Assembly (NCBI GenBank): GCA_026745465.1
Contig: JACYXH010000512.1
Span: forward strand, 1 to 64,000
Direction: 5' to 3'
DNA length: 64,000 nucleotides
Source of the DNA: Lota lota
Lineage: Eukaryota; Chordata; Actinopteri; Gadiformes; Lotidae
Part shown: positions 32,571-44,056 of the stretch, one piece after another
How the letters are laid out: each line of letters opens with the position of its first letter
Position numbering within the stretch: position 1 is the first letter of the stretch
The notes under the pieces: generated by a model
The model's database searches: none
Seen by the model: the letters and a program-made list of their open reading frames with translations, nothing else
Told to the model about the DNA's origin: nothing
Made by a program: the position numbers and the translations under genes

Positions 32571-34258
32571 ATACATATATCTTATGTATCTTCTCTGTCT
32601 TTCACTCTCTTTCTCTGCCTCTCTATCTCACGCTGTATATTGCGTGCCTCTCTCTCTCTCTCTCAGTATTTGGTCTTTCTGTCCATCTGTCTTTCTCTAA
32701 CTCTCATCCTCTTTGTTAATCTCTTCTTCACGTCTCTCATCTTCTTTCGTTGTTCTAACTGTTTTTATTCAATAGTTTTGATACTTTCATTGATGCATTG
32801 ATAGTTTTCTGTAATTTGGTGTAAAGGCGAGACGAAAATAAAATTTGAACCAAACTGGTATTTCTGTGACTGTTAATTATTTCAGTAATTTCAAAAGGGT
32901 ATTTTGTTTTCACAGGAAACTTATGGTTAATGCTTGTTATTTCTGTTTTGTACGCACTATTTTAACCCCTGTAAATGTAGTGGGCCTACTTATTTATTCA
33001 CATAATATATAGACAGCAAGCGAGACAAAGCCAAAAACAATTGAAATGTGTTGGGATGACTTAAACATCTAATGTGTTACGTCCCAGTTCGCTAGGGAAA
33101 GGGGAGGCAACATAAAACCAGGTACTTTTGGCAAAGTTATTTATTAACAAGGAACTTGGATAACCAACCACACACAAATAGAGGAGGCGAACTTCAAAGG
33201 GGAAAAAGGTGCCATGTGGATGCTGTTCAGATCAAAGAAACAAATCCAACTAAAGGAGGACTCCAAAATACACAGTTGAAACAGCAGCCCTGCTCCTAGT
33301 GTCGCTGACAAAGAAAAGGCTGCGTGTGTTTCAGTTTGCTTTGAGCTCTTATCCTGGCCCAGTCCCCAGCTAGCTAACACGTGGCTCACTTTCCTCATTT
33401 CCACTCATTAAGGTCTCACCGTCTCTACCGACATAAGAGAGAGGCTCAGTGGCCGAGCTCAAAGTCCTAGCTGCCCCGCCTGTTGAGCTGGTCGCTCTTT
33501 GGCGCTCTTCGGTCCCCGCATTGCTCGCTCCGGATTGGACGATGACGGGTTCCGCGCCAATCAGGAACCTAGGCTTTTCCGACGCAGGAACCAATCACGT
33601 CCGGGGAATCACACATCGTAATTTACATATTTGTGGAACAATCACATACGGGGAACGACACATGGTAATTTGCATACAACTGTCAAACACAGGGAGGGTT
33701 TTACACATGAGGGCGGGGCGTCGGAACGCAGCAGTATCACATTATTAAAAAATGCTCCAGTGAAAACACTTGAAAATCATCACAGAGGTACCTGGGGACA
33801 TGTTGAACCAGAATATGGCCGAGATTGTAGAAAACTATTTGATTCGTTTATTATTATTATGACTTCTTTATCATCAACATCATATTTTTAGATTTCTCAT
33901 TACAGTTATTAAGGACTTAAATATGACTAGTGAAGGAATATTTGTATGGGGGGGGGGGGGGTTATATCATCAATTTAATTTGGAAATAACGTTATCCACG
34001 TGCATAGCTCGAAAAAACGCGTCCTCACATGTCGCTGCTCCTCTTGATCCCCACCATACAGTTATAAACAATACAGTAAATCTATCATATCAATTCAGCA
34101 TTTTCTAGTTTAACCTTATTTTAATTCAGTACAGTACAGCAACGTGTGTGAACTGTTATAAATTTGAGCGTTGTGGTTATTGTGTGTGTGTTCTGTATTG
34201 TCTGCCATTGATGTGTGAGCTGCACTCACAACCCATGTTCCACCAGGAAAGAAAAAAA

Positions 34259-34296
<38 letters not shown>

Positions 34297-34734
34297 TTTT
34301 TTATTTTTTAGGAATACACATCGTTTTTCAAACCGATGTTCTATGTGCTTCTTACTCTGGTCTTTCCACCCTTACAAATGCACTAGAATGCAGAATTCCA
34401 CCAGGAAAGAAAAAAAGTGTCGGCCTGCCGACGGAGAATCCTTCTCAGCAGCTCGAGTAGGTGTGTGCGTAATCCCTGCCCGTTTCTATTGGTCCGCAGT
34501 TAGGGCTCCGCAGTAAAGCATATAAAAGCACGGAGCCAAAGACACACTCAGCGGTCCAAGGCACAAGCCCATAAGGCAAAGCCTAGATGAAGTAGAACAG
34601 ATGTGTTTATTGCCGCTACGCTCGCTGCAGGAACTCACCCCGGCGTGCACGCGCACAGTGCACACACGAGCAGCAGAGCTATGAGAGCAGCAGACAGCGG
34701 ATTCAGCCAGAGTAGCAAGTAGAGGCGCAAGCAC

Positions 34735-34736
<2 letters not shown>
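32571..34736. other. Intergenic DNA with scattered repeats
   Basis: CT-rich to about 32,750; AT-rich to 33,060; a mixed block 33,060-33,760 with several CCAAT-like boxes (CCAATCAGG, CCAATCACG); a G-run at about 33,947-33,960; and (TA)n at about 34,259-34,295. CCACCAGGAAAGAAAAAAAG occurs twice, at 34,240 and 34,397. AAGCCCATAAGGCAAAGCC at about 34,565 resembles GTAAGGCGAAGCCTAGAC in the 2-kb tandem units. No gene is supported. Confidence 0.4.

Positions 34737-34823
<87 letters not shown>
34737..34823. repeat. (TG)n microsatellite upstream of the TRIM promoter
   Basis: Nearly pure TG with single C interruptions, followed by CG-rich TG variants to about 34,880. It ends some 20 bp before the conserved TRIM promoter block. 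Confidence 0.9.
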
Positions 34824-34828
<5 letters not shown>

Positions 34829-34889
34829 GCTGTGTGTTTGCGCGCGCGCGGCTGTGTCTGCGCGTGGCTGTGTCTGTGAGCGTGTCAGA

Positions 34890-34993
34890 AGGCTACCGAG
34901 GGGGCGGGCCCGAGCCTGGAGCTCTGCATAAAGAGCCCTCTCTCTTGTTCAGGAAACGGAAGTTTACGCAAATCCAACAGACGAAGGGACGAC
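34890..34993 (+). promoter_or_regulatory. Core promoter of the complete TRIM gene
   Basis: GAGGGGGCGGGCCCGAGCCT provides a GC box, and CTGCATAAAGA sits where the other copies have CTGTATAAAGA. Distance from this TATA-like box to the ATG at 34,994 is about 67 bp, which leaves a short 5' UTR. The block recurs at 45,755, 54,830 (-) and 56,865 (-). Only this copy, the one driving an intact gene, has CATAAA instead of TATAAA. Confidence 0.65.
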
Positions 34994-37900
34994 ATGACGA
35001 AGAGACAACATGGACGCGTTAGTCTCTCCGGAGACGAAGAACAAGACGTTTTAAAGCAGAGAGCCGGGACAGAAACATTCCAAGGTGGGTCCAACACATT
35101 GAACCTCTAATCCTCATTGTCCTGTCCGCAGGGCGCCATGTTGTACTGTAGCGTTAGCCCCACACGGGTCTCCTGCGCTCCGTGTGAACACGTGATGTTG
35201 ATGCTTAGCTAAACCAACCTTCACGTGCTCTATTGTGTCGCCTCGTCGGATTCCACCAGCGCGTGTTCGGTGCTCGGCGTCCTGTTTGGAGCGCGGCGCA
35301 GGCACGCGGGGCCGCGCTCTGTACGCGGAGAGGGGGGGGGGGAGACAATTGTGACTTTTTTGCTGACTTTTCTTGTTAGATATTGGAACTGGAAGTAAAC
35401 ATAATGCCCCATCTACAACTACATCACCCTCCTCTGATGCCTTTTAAAGAACATGCATTCAGCTTAATTTGTGTTCTGGGATACTAGGCCTGCAAAATTG
35501 TTTTATTTGGCCATCTATTATGGACTGGTGCTTTTTCAGTTGATGTGTACTGCTGCTCTTTTCCTGTGCTCAGTGAGATGTGCAGTGTGGCCTAAACACA
35601 GATCAGAGTATTAATTTCTAGGCACACAGAAAAAGGGCTGTTGCTTGCCATGCAATACAAAGGTACTGAGTAGGCCTAATCAACACCTATGGATTATTTT
35701 ACATTGACCGCTTCCTTCTGGTGTGCAGTTTTCTGTTCAGCATGCCTGATATGAAATGTGTGTGTGTTTTTGCTTCTGTTGTTCTGTCATAGTGGACACA
35801 CACACACACACAAACAAACAGTTTATGGGCTGCCTCGTTCTAGTTCAGCCTGGAAAGTTGTGTTACTTGTGCTTATTTATTATTTATTTAATATTTTTAA
35901 GTACTTGAATTTACCTGAATTATTTTGATTGAAGCTATTTTGTAATTTGTTTTAATTTATTTTTTTGTTTTGATGAATTATAATTTTCCTAAAGATGATT
36001 ATTTTGTATTTTTGTCTGTCTGATTTGTTGTCTTGTGTTAAAACATGAATCAGACGTTACTCAACAGTTACTCAGTACTTGAGTAGTTTTTTCACCAAGT
36101 ACTTTTTTACTCTTACTCAAGTAATTATTTGGATGACTTCTTTTTACTTTTACTTGAGTCATATTATTCTGAAGTAACAGTACTTTTACTTGAGTAAAAT
36201 TTTTGGCTACTTTACCCACTTCTGGTTGTATATTAATTCATTTAATTGTGGAGTACAATTTAAATGCAAGAAGGCCTGAAGCTTTATTTGAACAGTTCTT
36301 CTGAAGGAAGATCTGCCATTTGTCGTTTCCTGGTGATCGTTCATCCAGAATTATTCACAGGAAAGAAAAATAAGCAGATCTTCCTTCAGAAGAACTGTTC
36401 AGATAAGGCTTCAGGCCTTTTTGAGGCCCAGCTGCATGCAGACCCCATCCCTGTTGCTCTATGCCCCTGTCTTTTCTTTTCTCTTGTTTGTTTATTTCTT
36501 TTTGTTTGTATCACATTTCAATTCTCTCAATAGTATAGAGTCTATTATAGTTATATATTCAAAACCTGTGTACGGTGTTGCTGTTGAAGAAAGATGTCTT
36601 GTTCTTAACTTGTCTTCTTCTAAAAGAAGCGTTAAAGTAGCAGCTGGATAAGCAGTATGGATCAGAGTAGTAGTGGCGTTAGAATCTTCCCTGTGTGTGA
36701 GTGCAGTTGGCTCCTTCATTCGCGGTGGTAGCGGTGTGAGAGTCGATAGTGACCAGTGTGTTTATGTTCAGTGCTGTTGTACCGACCTGTTGGCTCAAGA
36801 GCTTTGCTTGAAATAACAAAACATTTATGAATATTAACATATTATTACATGTATACAAAATAAATCATATTATTAAAATGGTAATTTAATTTTCATATTT
36901 CTTTTCTAGGAATGGCGTCCAACTCTTCCTGGTCTGAGGATATCTTTTCATGTTCCATCTGTCTGGATGTGCTCAACAGCCCAGTCACCACACCATGTGG
37001 ACACAACTTCTGCAGAACCTGTATTACAAGGTTCTGGGATGGCCAAGTCCAGTACAAATGTCATGTTTGCAGCAAGCTGTTCCAGACAAGACCTGATTTA
37101 CAGGTCAATACATTCATATCAGAGATGGTTGATCAGTTCAGAAGTTCTGTACGAGTCAAAGAGCAGCCTTGTGTTGAACCAGCAGAAGTTCCCTGTGACG
37201 TCTGTACTGGGACCCAGCTGAAGGCTGTGAAGTCCTGCCTAGTGTGTTTTACCTCTTACTGCCAAACCCACCTGGAGCCACATCAGAGAGTCGCAGGCCT
37301 GAAGAGACATCGGCTGGTCGAGCCTATGGACCGTCTGGAAGACAGGATGTGTAAGAAACACGACCAACTTCTGGAGCTCTTCTGCCAGACTGAACAGGTG
37401 TGTGTGTGTCAGTTCTGCACAGAGACAGACCACAAGTCCCATCCTGTTGTGTCTCTAAAGGAGGAATATGAAGTGAAGACGGCCCAGCTGGGGAAGATAG
37501 AGTCTGAAGTTCAGCAGAAGATCCAGGAGAGAAAACTAAAGATTAAGGAGATCAAAGACACCGTAGAATTGAGCAAGAAAGACGCAGACAGAGAGATAGC
37601 TGATGGTGTGCAGGTCTTCACTGCTCTGATGCGCTACATTGAAAAGTGGCAGGATGAGTTCAACCAAACGGTTAAAGAGAGACTGAAATCCACAGAGAAA
37701 GAGGCTGAAGACCTCTTCAAAGAGCTGGAGCAGGAAATAAAAGATCTGACCAATAGAAGCTCAGAGGTGAAGCAGCTCTCACAGACTGAAGACCACCTCC
37801 ACTTCCTCCAGACCTTCAGATCCCTGAAGAATCCTCCACCCACCAGGGACTGGACAACGGTGGAGGTCCGTCCTCCGTCATACGTAGGGACCTTGAGGAG

Positions 37901-38525
37901 ATCCCTGGATCAGCTGGACATAGAGATGAAGAAGCTGTGTGATGCTGCTGAACTAAAGATGGTCCAGCAGTATGAAGTAGATGTGACTCTGGATCCTGAT
38001 ACAGCTCATTCCAGTCTCATCCTGTCTGAGGATGGGAAACAAGTACATCATGGAGGTGTCAGGAAGATACTCCCAGACAACCCTAAGAGTTTTACAGAGA
38101 AATTATTTGTTCTCACGAGACAGAGCTTCTCCTCAGGGAGATTTTACTTTGAGGTCCAGGTTAAAGACAAGACTGAATGGTGTTTAGGAGTGGTCAGAGA
38201 GTCCATCAACAGAAGCAGTGCGATCAAACCCATCCCTAAGAATGGTTACTGGACTATTTTATTCAACAAGGAACGGTTGGTATTTAGAGGTAACCTTCAT
38301 GTCCGTCTCCCTCTGAGAGCTGAGCTCCAGAAGGTGGGGGTGTTTGTTGATTACGATGAGGGTCTGGTCTCCATCTATGATGTGGAAGCCAGGGTTCATA
38401 TCTACTCTGCTACTTGCTGCACCTTTACTGAGCCTCTCTATCCATTCCTCAGTCCAGGTCTCTATAATGATAAAGGTATAAACTCTGCCCCCCTGATCAT
38501 CTCACCTGTCAATCAAACAGACTAG
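34994..38525 (+). CDS. TRIM E3 ubiquitin ligase: RING, B-boxes, coiled coil, PRY-SPRY (bloodthirsty-like)
   Basis: Exon 1 (34,994-35,084, 91 nt) encodes MTKRQHGRVSLSGDEEQDVL and KQRAGTETFQ. After an intron it joins in phase at 36,910 to the main exon (36,910-38,525), for 568 residues in all. Translation could also start at the inner ATG (36,912) for 537 residues. The main exon reads as a full TRIM. The RING has CSICLDV, CGHNFC and CHVC. A first B-box is EVPCDVCTG to HRLVEP, and a second B-box is CKKHDQLLELFC to TDHKSHPVV. A long coiled coil covers about 155-290 (numbered from the inner Met). PRY-SPRY starts at VDVTLDPDTAH and includes SGRFYFEVQVKDKTEW, GYWTILF and VGVFVDYDEGLVSIYDV. One large coding exon is typical of bloodthirsty-type fish TRIMs. 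Such proteins ubiquitinate targets chosen by the B30.2 domain. No inactivating change was seen. Confidence 0.9.
36050..36228. mobile_element. hAT (Tol2-like) transposon end fragment
   Basis: CAGTACTTGAGTAG, TTACTCTTACTCAAGTAATT, TTTACTTTTACTTGAGTCAT and the end GGCTACTTTACCCACTTCTG match the AGTACTTTTACTT-rich sub-terminal DNA and the CAGAGGTG-type ends of fish hAT elements. Only one end is recognisable. Related fragments are at 16,150-16,245 and 17,880-18,010. Confidence 0.65.
36268..36425. repeat. Hairpin (long inverted repeat) in TRIM intron 1
   Basis: GAACAGTTCTTCTGAAGGAA with GATCTGC faces GCAGATC with TTCCTTCAGAAGAACTGTTC about 50 bp away. The outer GGCCTGAAGC also pairs. Other TRIM copies keep only one arm fully (46,500-46,545 and 54,090-54,140). 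It is probably a folded MITE. Confidence 0.8.
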
Positions 38526-38930
38526 GACCTTTTGTTTGATAATAAAATAATCAAACGACCAAAACCACTAATGTTGTTTCATGAATTATAATATCTACTA
38601 CGTGAGATCTGAGAGAACTGCATTAATGTTGTACTGCTTTCATTTGACAAGAAGGAATTCATTCGGAAAAGAACCCTGAATATTGTAAAATATAACCCAT
38701 GATACATGATTCGATTACGTATACTATATTGATCAATATCTGATTACTGCTGAATGTTTTTTATACATTTAACAATATGAAATTTAGAAACATTTGCAGG
38801 TGCATGTTAAAAACTTCTAGTTTCTTAAACAAAACGAGTTTATTAGTTTATACTCCTGAAATATGAATGACATCAAATGTTTGTACACTTTTTTTATTTC
38901 AATAAAAATGTACAAAAGGTAGACTGGGGT
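38526..38930 (+). other. 3' UTR and flank of the TRIM gene
   Basis: After TAG at 38,523, an AATAAAATAATC signal at about 38,540 may direct polyadenylation. A second AATAAAAATG lies at about 38,901. Parts are duplicated at 45,105-45,265 (reverse) and 49,005-49,300 (direct). Confidence 0.6.
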
Positions 38931-38939
38931 AATTTTCTG

Positions 38940-39302
38940 TGGAATAGTTACATTCTCTACAATTACTCAGTAGAATAGGTACATTCTCTGCAATATGTAT
39001 TCAGTAGACTAGGTACATTCTCAGTACAATATGTATTCAGTAGAATAGCTATATTCTCAGTACAATAATTAGTCAGTAGAATATGTACATTCTCAGTACA
39101 ATATGTATTCAGTAGAAAAACTACATTCTCAGTACAATATGTATTCAATAGAATAGGTACATTCTCTACAATATGTATTCAGTAGAATAGGTACATTCTT
39201 TACTATATGTATTCAGTAGAATAGGTACATTCTCTACAATATGTATTCAGTAGAATAGTTACATTCTCTACAATATGTATTCAGTAGAATAGGTACATTC
39301 TT
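38940..39302. repeat. 36-bp minisatellite TACATTCTCAGTACAATATG
   Basis: About ten units of TACATTCTCAGTACAATATG then TATTCAGTAGAATAGG. The same unit recurs at 40,010-40,040, 41,050-41,080, 44,640-44,830 (reverse), 48,010-48,100 and 49,310-49,670, always near TRIM flank sequence. Confidence 0.9.
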
Positions 39303-39309
39303 CTTCGCT

Positions 39310-40230
39310 CTCTCCCCCTCCTTCCCTCATTCTCTTCCCCTTTTCTCACTCTCCCTGCCTCTCCTTCCCTCACAGTGTCTCTTCTCTCTCTTCAACTCTT
39401 TTCCCCTCCCTTTCCCTCTCTCCCTCCTCTCTCTCCCACCTTCCCTCTTCCCCCCTCCCTCCCTCTCCCTCCCTCTCTCCTACAGTGAAGCTGACTGTCA
39501 TCGATGTCTCTGTGTCAACAGCATTGGGCCTGTGCGTCACTCCGTCCATTGCCGCCACCTAGCGGCCGCCGGCTGCCACTTCTCCACGTGCTTCTGTTTA
39601 CACACACTGCCAGCAATCACCAATCTACGCTCCCTATTTCTCCATCGCGCTTCCTAGCAGCCGGCGCCAGTTCGTTGTTCCCTCTCCCTCCCTCCCTCCC
39701 TCTCCCTCCCTCAATCCTACAATCCTAAACTGACTGTCATCGATGTCTCTGTGTCAATAGCATTATCTCTGTGTCTTCCAATCTTAATGTTCAGTTAAAG
39801 TTCATATCTCTCTCCATCTCTCTGTCCCCTCTCCTCTTGTTTCTGTTTTTTTATACGTTTAATGATATCAAATTGCAAACGACTACAGGAAGTAGAAAAT
39901 ATTGACAATGTGAAGTGTTCATTTTGATAACATTATAAAATGTTTCTAAACCTTTTTGATTTAAATTCAAATTTACAAAAGTAGAATGAGACATTCATTG
40001 GAAAAGGAGCATTCTCTACAATATGTATTCAGTAGAAATCTGTATTATACTCAATAATCTCTCTCTCTCTCAATCTGTATTGTACTGAATAATCTCTCTC
40101 TCTCAATCTGTATTGTACTGAATAATCTCTCTCTCAATCTGTGTTGTATTAAATAATGTCTCTCTCTCAATCTGTATTGCACTGGATAATCTCCCTCTCT
40201 CAATCGGTATTGTACTGAATAATCTCTCTG

Positions 40231-40312
<82 letters not shown>

Positions 40313-41129
40313 TCTCATTCTCTCTCTCTCTCTCTGCAGGATGTCTTTGGTCAGACAGAAATGGAGAGAGACACAGAAGACATCAGCAGTCCCACTAGAG
40401 ATGTGTTTCAAGACATTGTGTCAGCCCGGCTCCAGCGCAGCGGCCCAGACGGCCCAGGGGAGCGCTGGTAGACGGAGCAGACCGCCGCTCTCCCCCAGCT
40501 GGCCCCCGGGAGCGCATTAGCGCTGGCCCCGCTCAGCGCCGTGGGAAACACCTGCGACGGAGGAGGAGGAGGAGGAGGAGGAACGCCAGCAGACACGGGA
40601 CACGGGGTGACTTGTTTTAAGGTTAGTCCGCCAAACGTGTAAACGGGCTGCGTGTGTGTGTCGTGTGTCGCAGAGCGGAGAACGCAGCCTAACGCCACGA
40701 ACATCCAACATTCCCTCTCCCCCTCTCTCTCCCTCCCTCTCTCCCTCCTTCTCTCCTACAGTGAAGCTGACTGTCATCAATGTCTCTGTGTCAACAGCAT
40801 TATCTCTGTGTCTTCCAATCTAAATGTTCAGTTAAAGTTTATATCTCTCTCCATCTCTCTGTCCCCTCTCCTCTTGTTCGTGCTTTTTATACGTTTAATG
40901 ATATCAAATTGCAAACGACTACAGGAAGTCGAAATATTGACAATGTGAAGTGTTAATTTTGATAACAATAAAATGTTTCTAAACCTTTTTGATTTTAAGT
41001 CAAATTTACAAAAGTAGAATGAGACATTCATTGGAAAAGGAGCACTCTCTACAATATGTATTTAGTAGAATATCTACATTCTCAGTCTGTATTGTACTGA
41101 ATAATCTCTCTCAATCTGTATTGTACTGA

Positions 41130-41170
<41 letters not shown>

Positions 41171-41345
41171 GCCGTGGGAAACACCTGCGACGGAGGAGGA
41201 GGAGGAGGAACGCCAGCAGACACGGGACTCGGGGTGACTTGTTTTAAGGTTTGTCCTGCCAAACGTGTAAACGGGCTGCGTGTGTGTGTCGTGTGTCGCA
41301 GAGCAGAGAACGCAGCCTAACGCCACGAACACCCAACAGCCTGGG
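39310..41345. repeat. CT-rich DNA with an internal duplication of about 1 kb
   Basis: Three copies of the GTGAAGCTGACTGTCATCGA block lie at 39,480, 39,715 and 40,755. The ATACGTTTAATGATATCAAA block occurs at 39,854 and 40,889. The GC-rich CAGCGCCGTGGGAAACACCT block occurs at 40,537 and 41,167. The unit 39,740-40,710 is thus followed by a shortened copy, 40,755-41,345. A (CT)n run covers about 40,225-40,338. No complete gene is seen. Confidence 0.75.
40340..40472 (+). other. Exon-like segment after a (CT)n tract
   Basis: The CT run ends in CTGCAG and is followed by an open frame DVFGQTEMERDTEDISSPTR, then DVFQDIVSARLQRSG and a stop at TAG near 40,470. A pyrimidine tract, AG and a coding-like composition fit a lone exon of a host gene, but I recognise no family and no partner exon. 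Confidence 0.25.
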
Positions 41346-41989
41346 GGAGAGGATGCTCGCGGGTAGAGGACCGTTTCCCTCCTCCTCCCTAGACCGGAGC
41401 CGCCCTGGGGAATGGACGTTGGAGCGCAGCTACCCGGAACGAGAAGCTGGACGAACCCCTAGGAGGGGCAGTGACGCTATGCTGACGAGTGGCGTCCGGG
41501 CCTGTACTACACCCCCCAACCCCCCCTCCCCCTCGGAGGAGACCGGCGTTACCGGGAACATCACCGGAGGTCTCTCCGTGGCTCACGGAGCCAAAACACT
41601 CTTTGTTTTCTGTTGGGCCCCTGACGTTTGTTCTTTTCTTTGAAGTAAAGCGCCATCACGGCTTCAATGCACCACTGACTTGTGTTCACTGGGGCAGGGG
41701 TCTGCAACCTGCACTCTCTAAAGAGCCGTTTGTGGTCCCTCTCCCACCAAATAAAACCTACTTAACCCCTAAAATGAAGACAACACTGCGTACAACGTTT
41801 TATATTTGGTTATACTATATATTAAATAACTAATAGCCTATAGTTTGTTGCATTTATGACATTTGCAGTAGTAGGATGTGCCGTTTATTTTGGTCGACAA
41901 AACACTCAAACCTTTGTTTAGTTCTTTTAGTGTCACAGCATCACGTTGATCTCCAAAGTAAGAGGTGTTCCCTTTGAAAGAAGAGAGAG
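41346..41989. other. GC-rich to AT-rich stretch without a recognised gene
   Basis: GC-rich at 41,346-41,600 with an open frame containing LDRSRPGEWTLERSYPERE; AT-rich after 41,740. The GC-rich part may belong to the retroelement fossil that follows. I have no firm match. Confidence 0.3.
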
Positions 41990-43025
41990 TGAACAGCAGA
42001 CCTCCGATGCAGAACCCCCACGGAGCCGCGGCCCCCAGCCAGCGTCAGCAGCGGGACCACGCCCTGGCCGCCGCCCCCCCCCCCCCCCCCCCCCCCCAGA
42101 GAGACACCGCCCAAAGCCCCGCCCTCCTCCGGGAGGCTGTCCTGCACCTCGCCGGGCCCCGGGCCCCGATGACGACGTGGGGGCCGACCTGGAGGCCTGT
42201 TCCAGAGGACGGCCCCGAGAGAGGCCTGGCCGGGGGGCCGGCGGGCCCACATCTTGGCCCCCCCTCCTCGAGCCGGGACCCGACCCCGGACCGTGCCGGT
42301 CGGTACCCGGCGCTGAAGCGGGCGATCCTAGCATACTACTGACACAGCCTCGCCCAATACGTCGTCATTGCCCCCCCCCCCGCCGAGGCCGCCGACCCCC
42401 GCCCAGGGACACCGAGAGGAATGGCGGAGACCCTACTCACAGGGAGAGACCGCCCCATCTTCCACCTGCTCTGGAGCCCGTAGCCGGGCCCCCGGCCCCT
42501 CGACCCCAGCTGAGGCCACGCGGCCGACTCCGTCCCACCCGCCTGTGGCGAGTCGTCCGGAGAGGGCGACGGCCCCGGGAGGGACGGTCCCACACCGCCG
42601 ATGGGAGGGCCCCACCACACGGACTCCACGGGGCCTCCCCCTGGCCCCCCCCCCAGACCCCGTGACCGCTACAAAACAGTCCGCCCCCACCCGGAGAGGC
42701 GGAGGGCTCCCCACTCACAGAGGTCTCTGACTTGGGGTGGGAGAGGGGGGGGGGGGGGGGACCGGCCCGGGCAGTTCACCACCGCCCCCCCCCCAGGACG
42801 ACGCCCTGAAGCACGCCTGGAGCCACGTCCTCGCCCGTGACGGCCAGGCCCGGGAGTCGGTGAGTAACCTACCCCACCCCCATTCCAGCACCAGGGCGGG
42901 CTTGCTTTATCGGTTAGTAGAGGGGGGGAGGGGGGGAGCAGTGACCCAGCAGTTGGTGGTTAAGAGGGACGCCACTCAGCACTGTCAGGCGTGTCCGGAG
43001 TGCCAGCGCACCGCCCCGAGATTTG
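41990..43025 (+). mobile_element. Ty3/Gypsy LTR-retrotransposon fossil, internal fragment
   Basis: A GC-rich fragment with C- and G-runs. A gag-like segment lies near 42,290-42,345, and an integrase zinc-binding segment near 42,795-43,022 with the CPECQRTAP phrase typical of fish Gypsy integrases. LTRs, protease, reverse transcriptase and RNase H were not recognised. It is clearly broken, with several breaks and large losses, and looks old. Ends are approximate. Confidence 0.6.
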
Positions 43026-43153
43026 TCAATTCTTTATTGACAACTGTCAAAGGCACCAAACACAATAAAGCCCAAGAGCTTGTTTCCATTGTGGTCCTTT
43101 TGGGTGGAAGTGTATGTTATGTCTGTGAGTGTATGAATAGATATATTTAAGAA

Positions 43154-43222
<69 letters not shown>

Positions 43223-43857
43223 GCATGTGTGTGTGTGTGCGTGCACATGTGCCTATGTGAGCACGTAAGAGGAGACGGGATGGGACAGCAGAAAACAGTA
43301 CATGTATGGTACAAAATATCATCCAATTCAATCATTTAAACCTGAGTCTATATATACAGTGTACATCATAAAACCTTATATACACAAATGGCTATCCTGT
43401 ATAATTCATCCCAAAATTCATTAATTCATCAATCAGCCTTAAAAAAAACATGTTCTCCAAATCAAGACAACGTTACCCTAGCAATGCATAACAATTGACT
43501 CAAACTGGCAGGATGAGTCTATAGGACCTACTACCCCTCAACCAACTCAGTAAATATATTTTAGGACCAGCTGCTACTCAGCCTTAAGAAAGTTATTTTC
43601 TATAATATATCAATCAAAACTTATTTAAAAACAACATTATTATTTCCAATATTATTTCCCTCTCAGCCAACAGGCGGTGCTGCAGCACCTTCAGCGCCAT
43701 ACTTCCAGCGCCTATGTGTATCTGTATTCACTGTAAGTAGCTTTGGATGAACGCGTCTGATAAATGATTAATAGTAAGATGTGAGGCCGTTTATCAAAGC
43801 TACTAACTACCAACATAAGAGAGAGGCTCGGTGGCGAGCTCAAACTAACTAACTACT
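43026..43857. repeat. Intergenic DNA with (TG)n and a retroposon tail
   Basis: (TG)n covers about 43,156-43,221. AT-rich DNA follows. At about 43,680-43,772 GGCGGTGCTGCAGCACC and GTAAGTAGCTTTGGATGAAC, then GCGTCTGATAAATGA, match the common teleost retroposon tail, so a short SINE- or LINE-like insert is likely. Confidence 0.55.
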
Positions 43858-44007
43858 AGTCCTACATTGGGCCAGATGTTAGAAAACAGTAGTTCTCCTA
43901 AAGACCTCGTAGAGTTTAGGTTTTGTTTCGTAACGTTTCATTTAACTATTTTTTCAGTTGTCACGGGATCGCCCACCTCTCTTTTTGGTACTGCTGGAAT
44001 AGTTAGG

Positions 44008-44056
<49 letters not shown>

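Larger units (their letters stand above)
35085..36909 (+). other. Intron 1 of the TRIM gene with transposon fragments
   Basis: The 5' part (TGTTGTACTGTAGCGTTAGC and following) and the 3' part (36,420-36,909) are shared with the other TRIM copies. The middle, about 35,340-36,300, is specific to this copy. A hAT-like segment lies at 36,050-36,228 and a hairpin at 36,268-36,425. Confidence 0.7.

Noticed and set aside
33060-33760. Possible solo LTR beginning TGTTACGTCCCAG
   Set aside because: I could not find a matching end, target duplication or internal sequence, so an LTR call is not supported.
41946-42730. Proline- and arginine-rich frames of 90-240 codons on both strands
   Set aside because: All frames are open because of GC-rich, stop-poor DNA with C-runs. 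The only recognisable pieces belong to a retroelement fossil.
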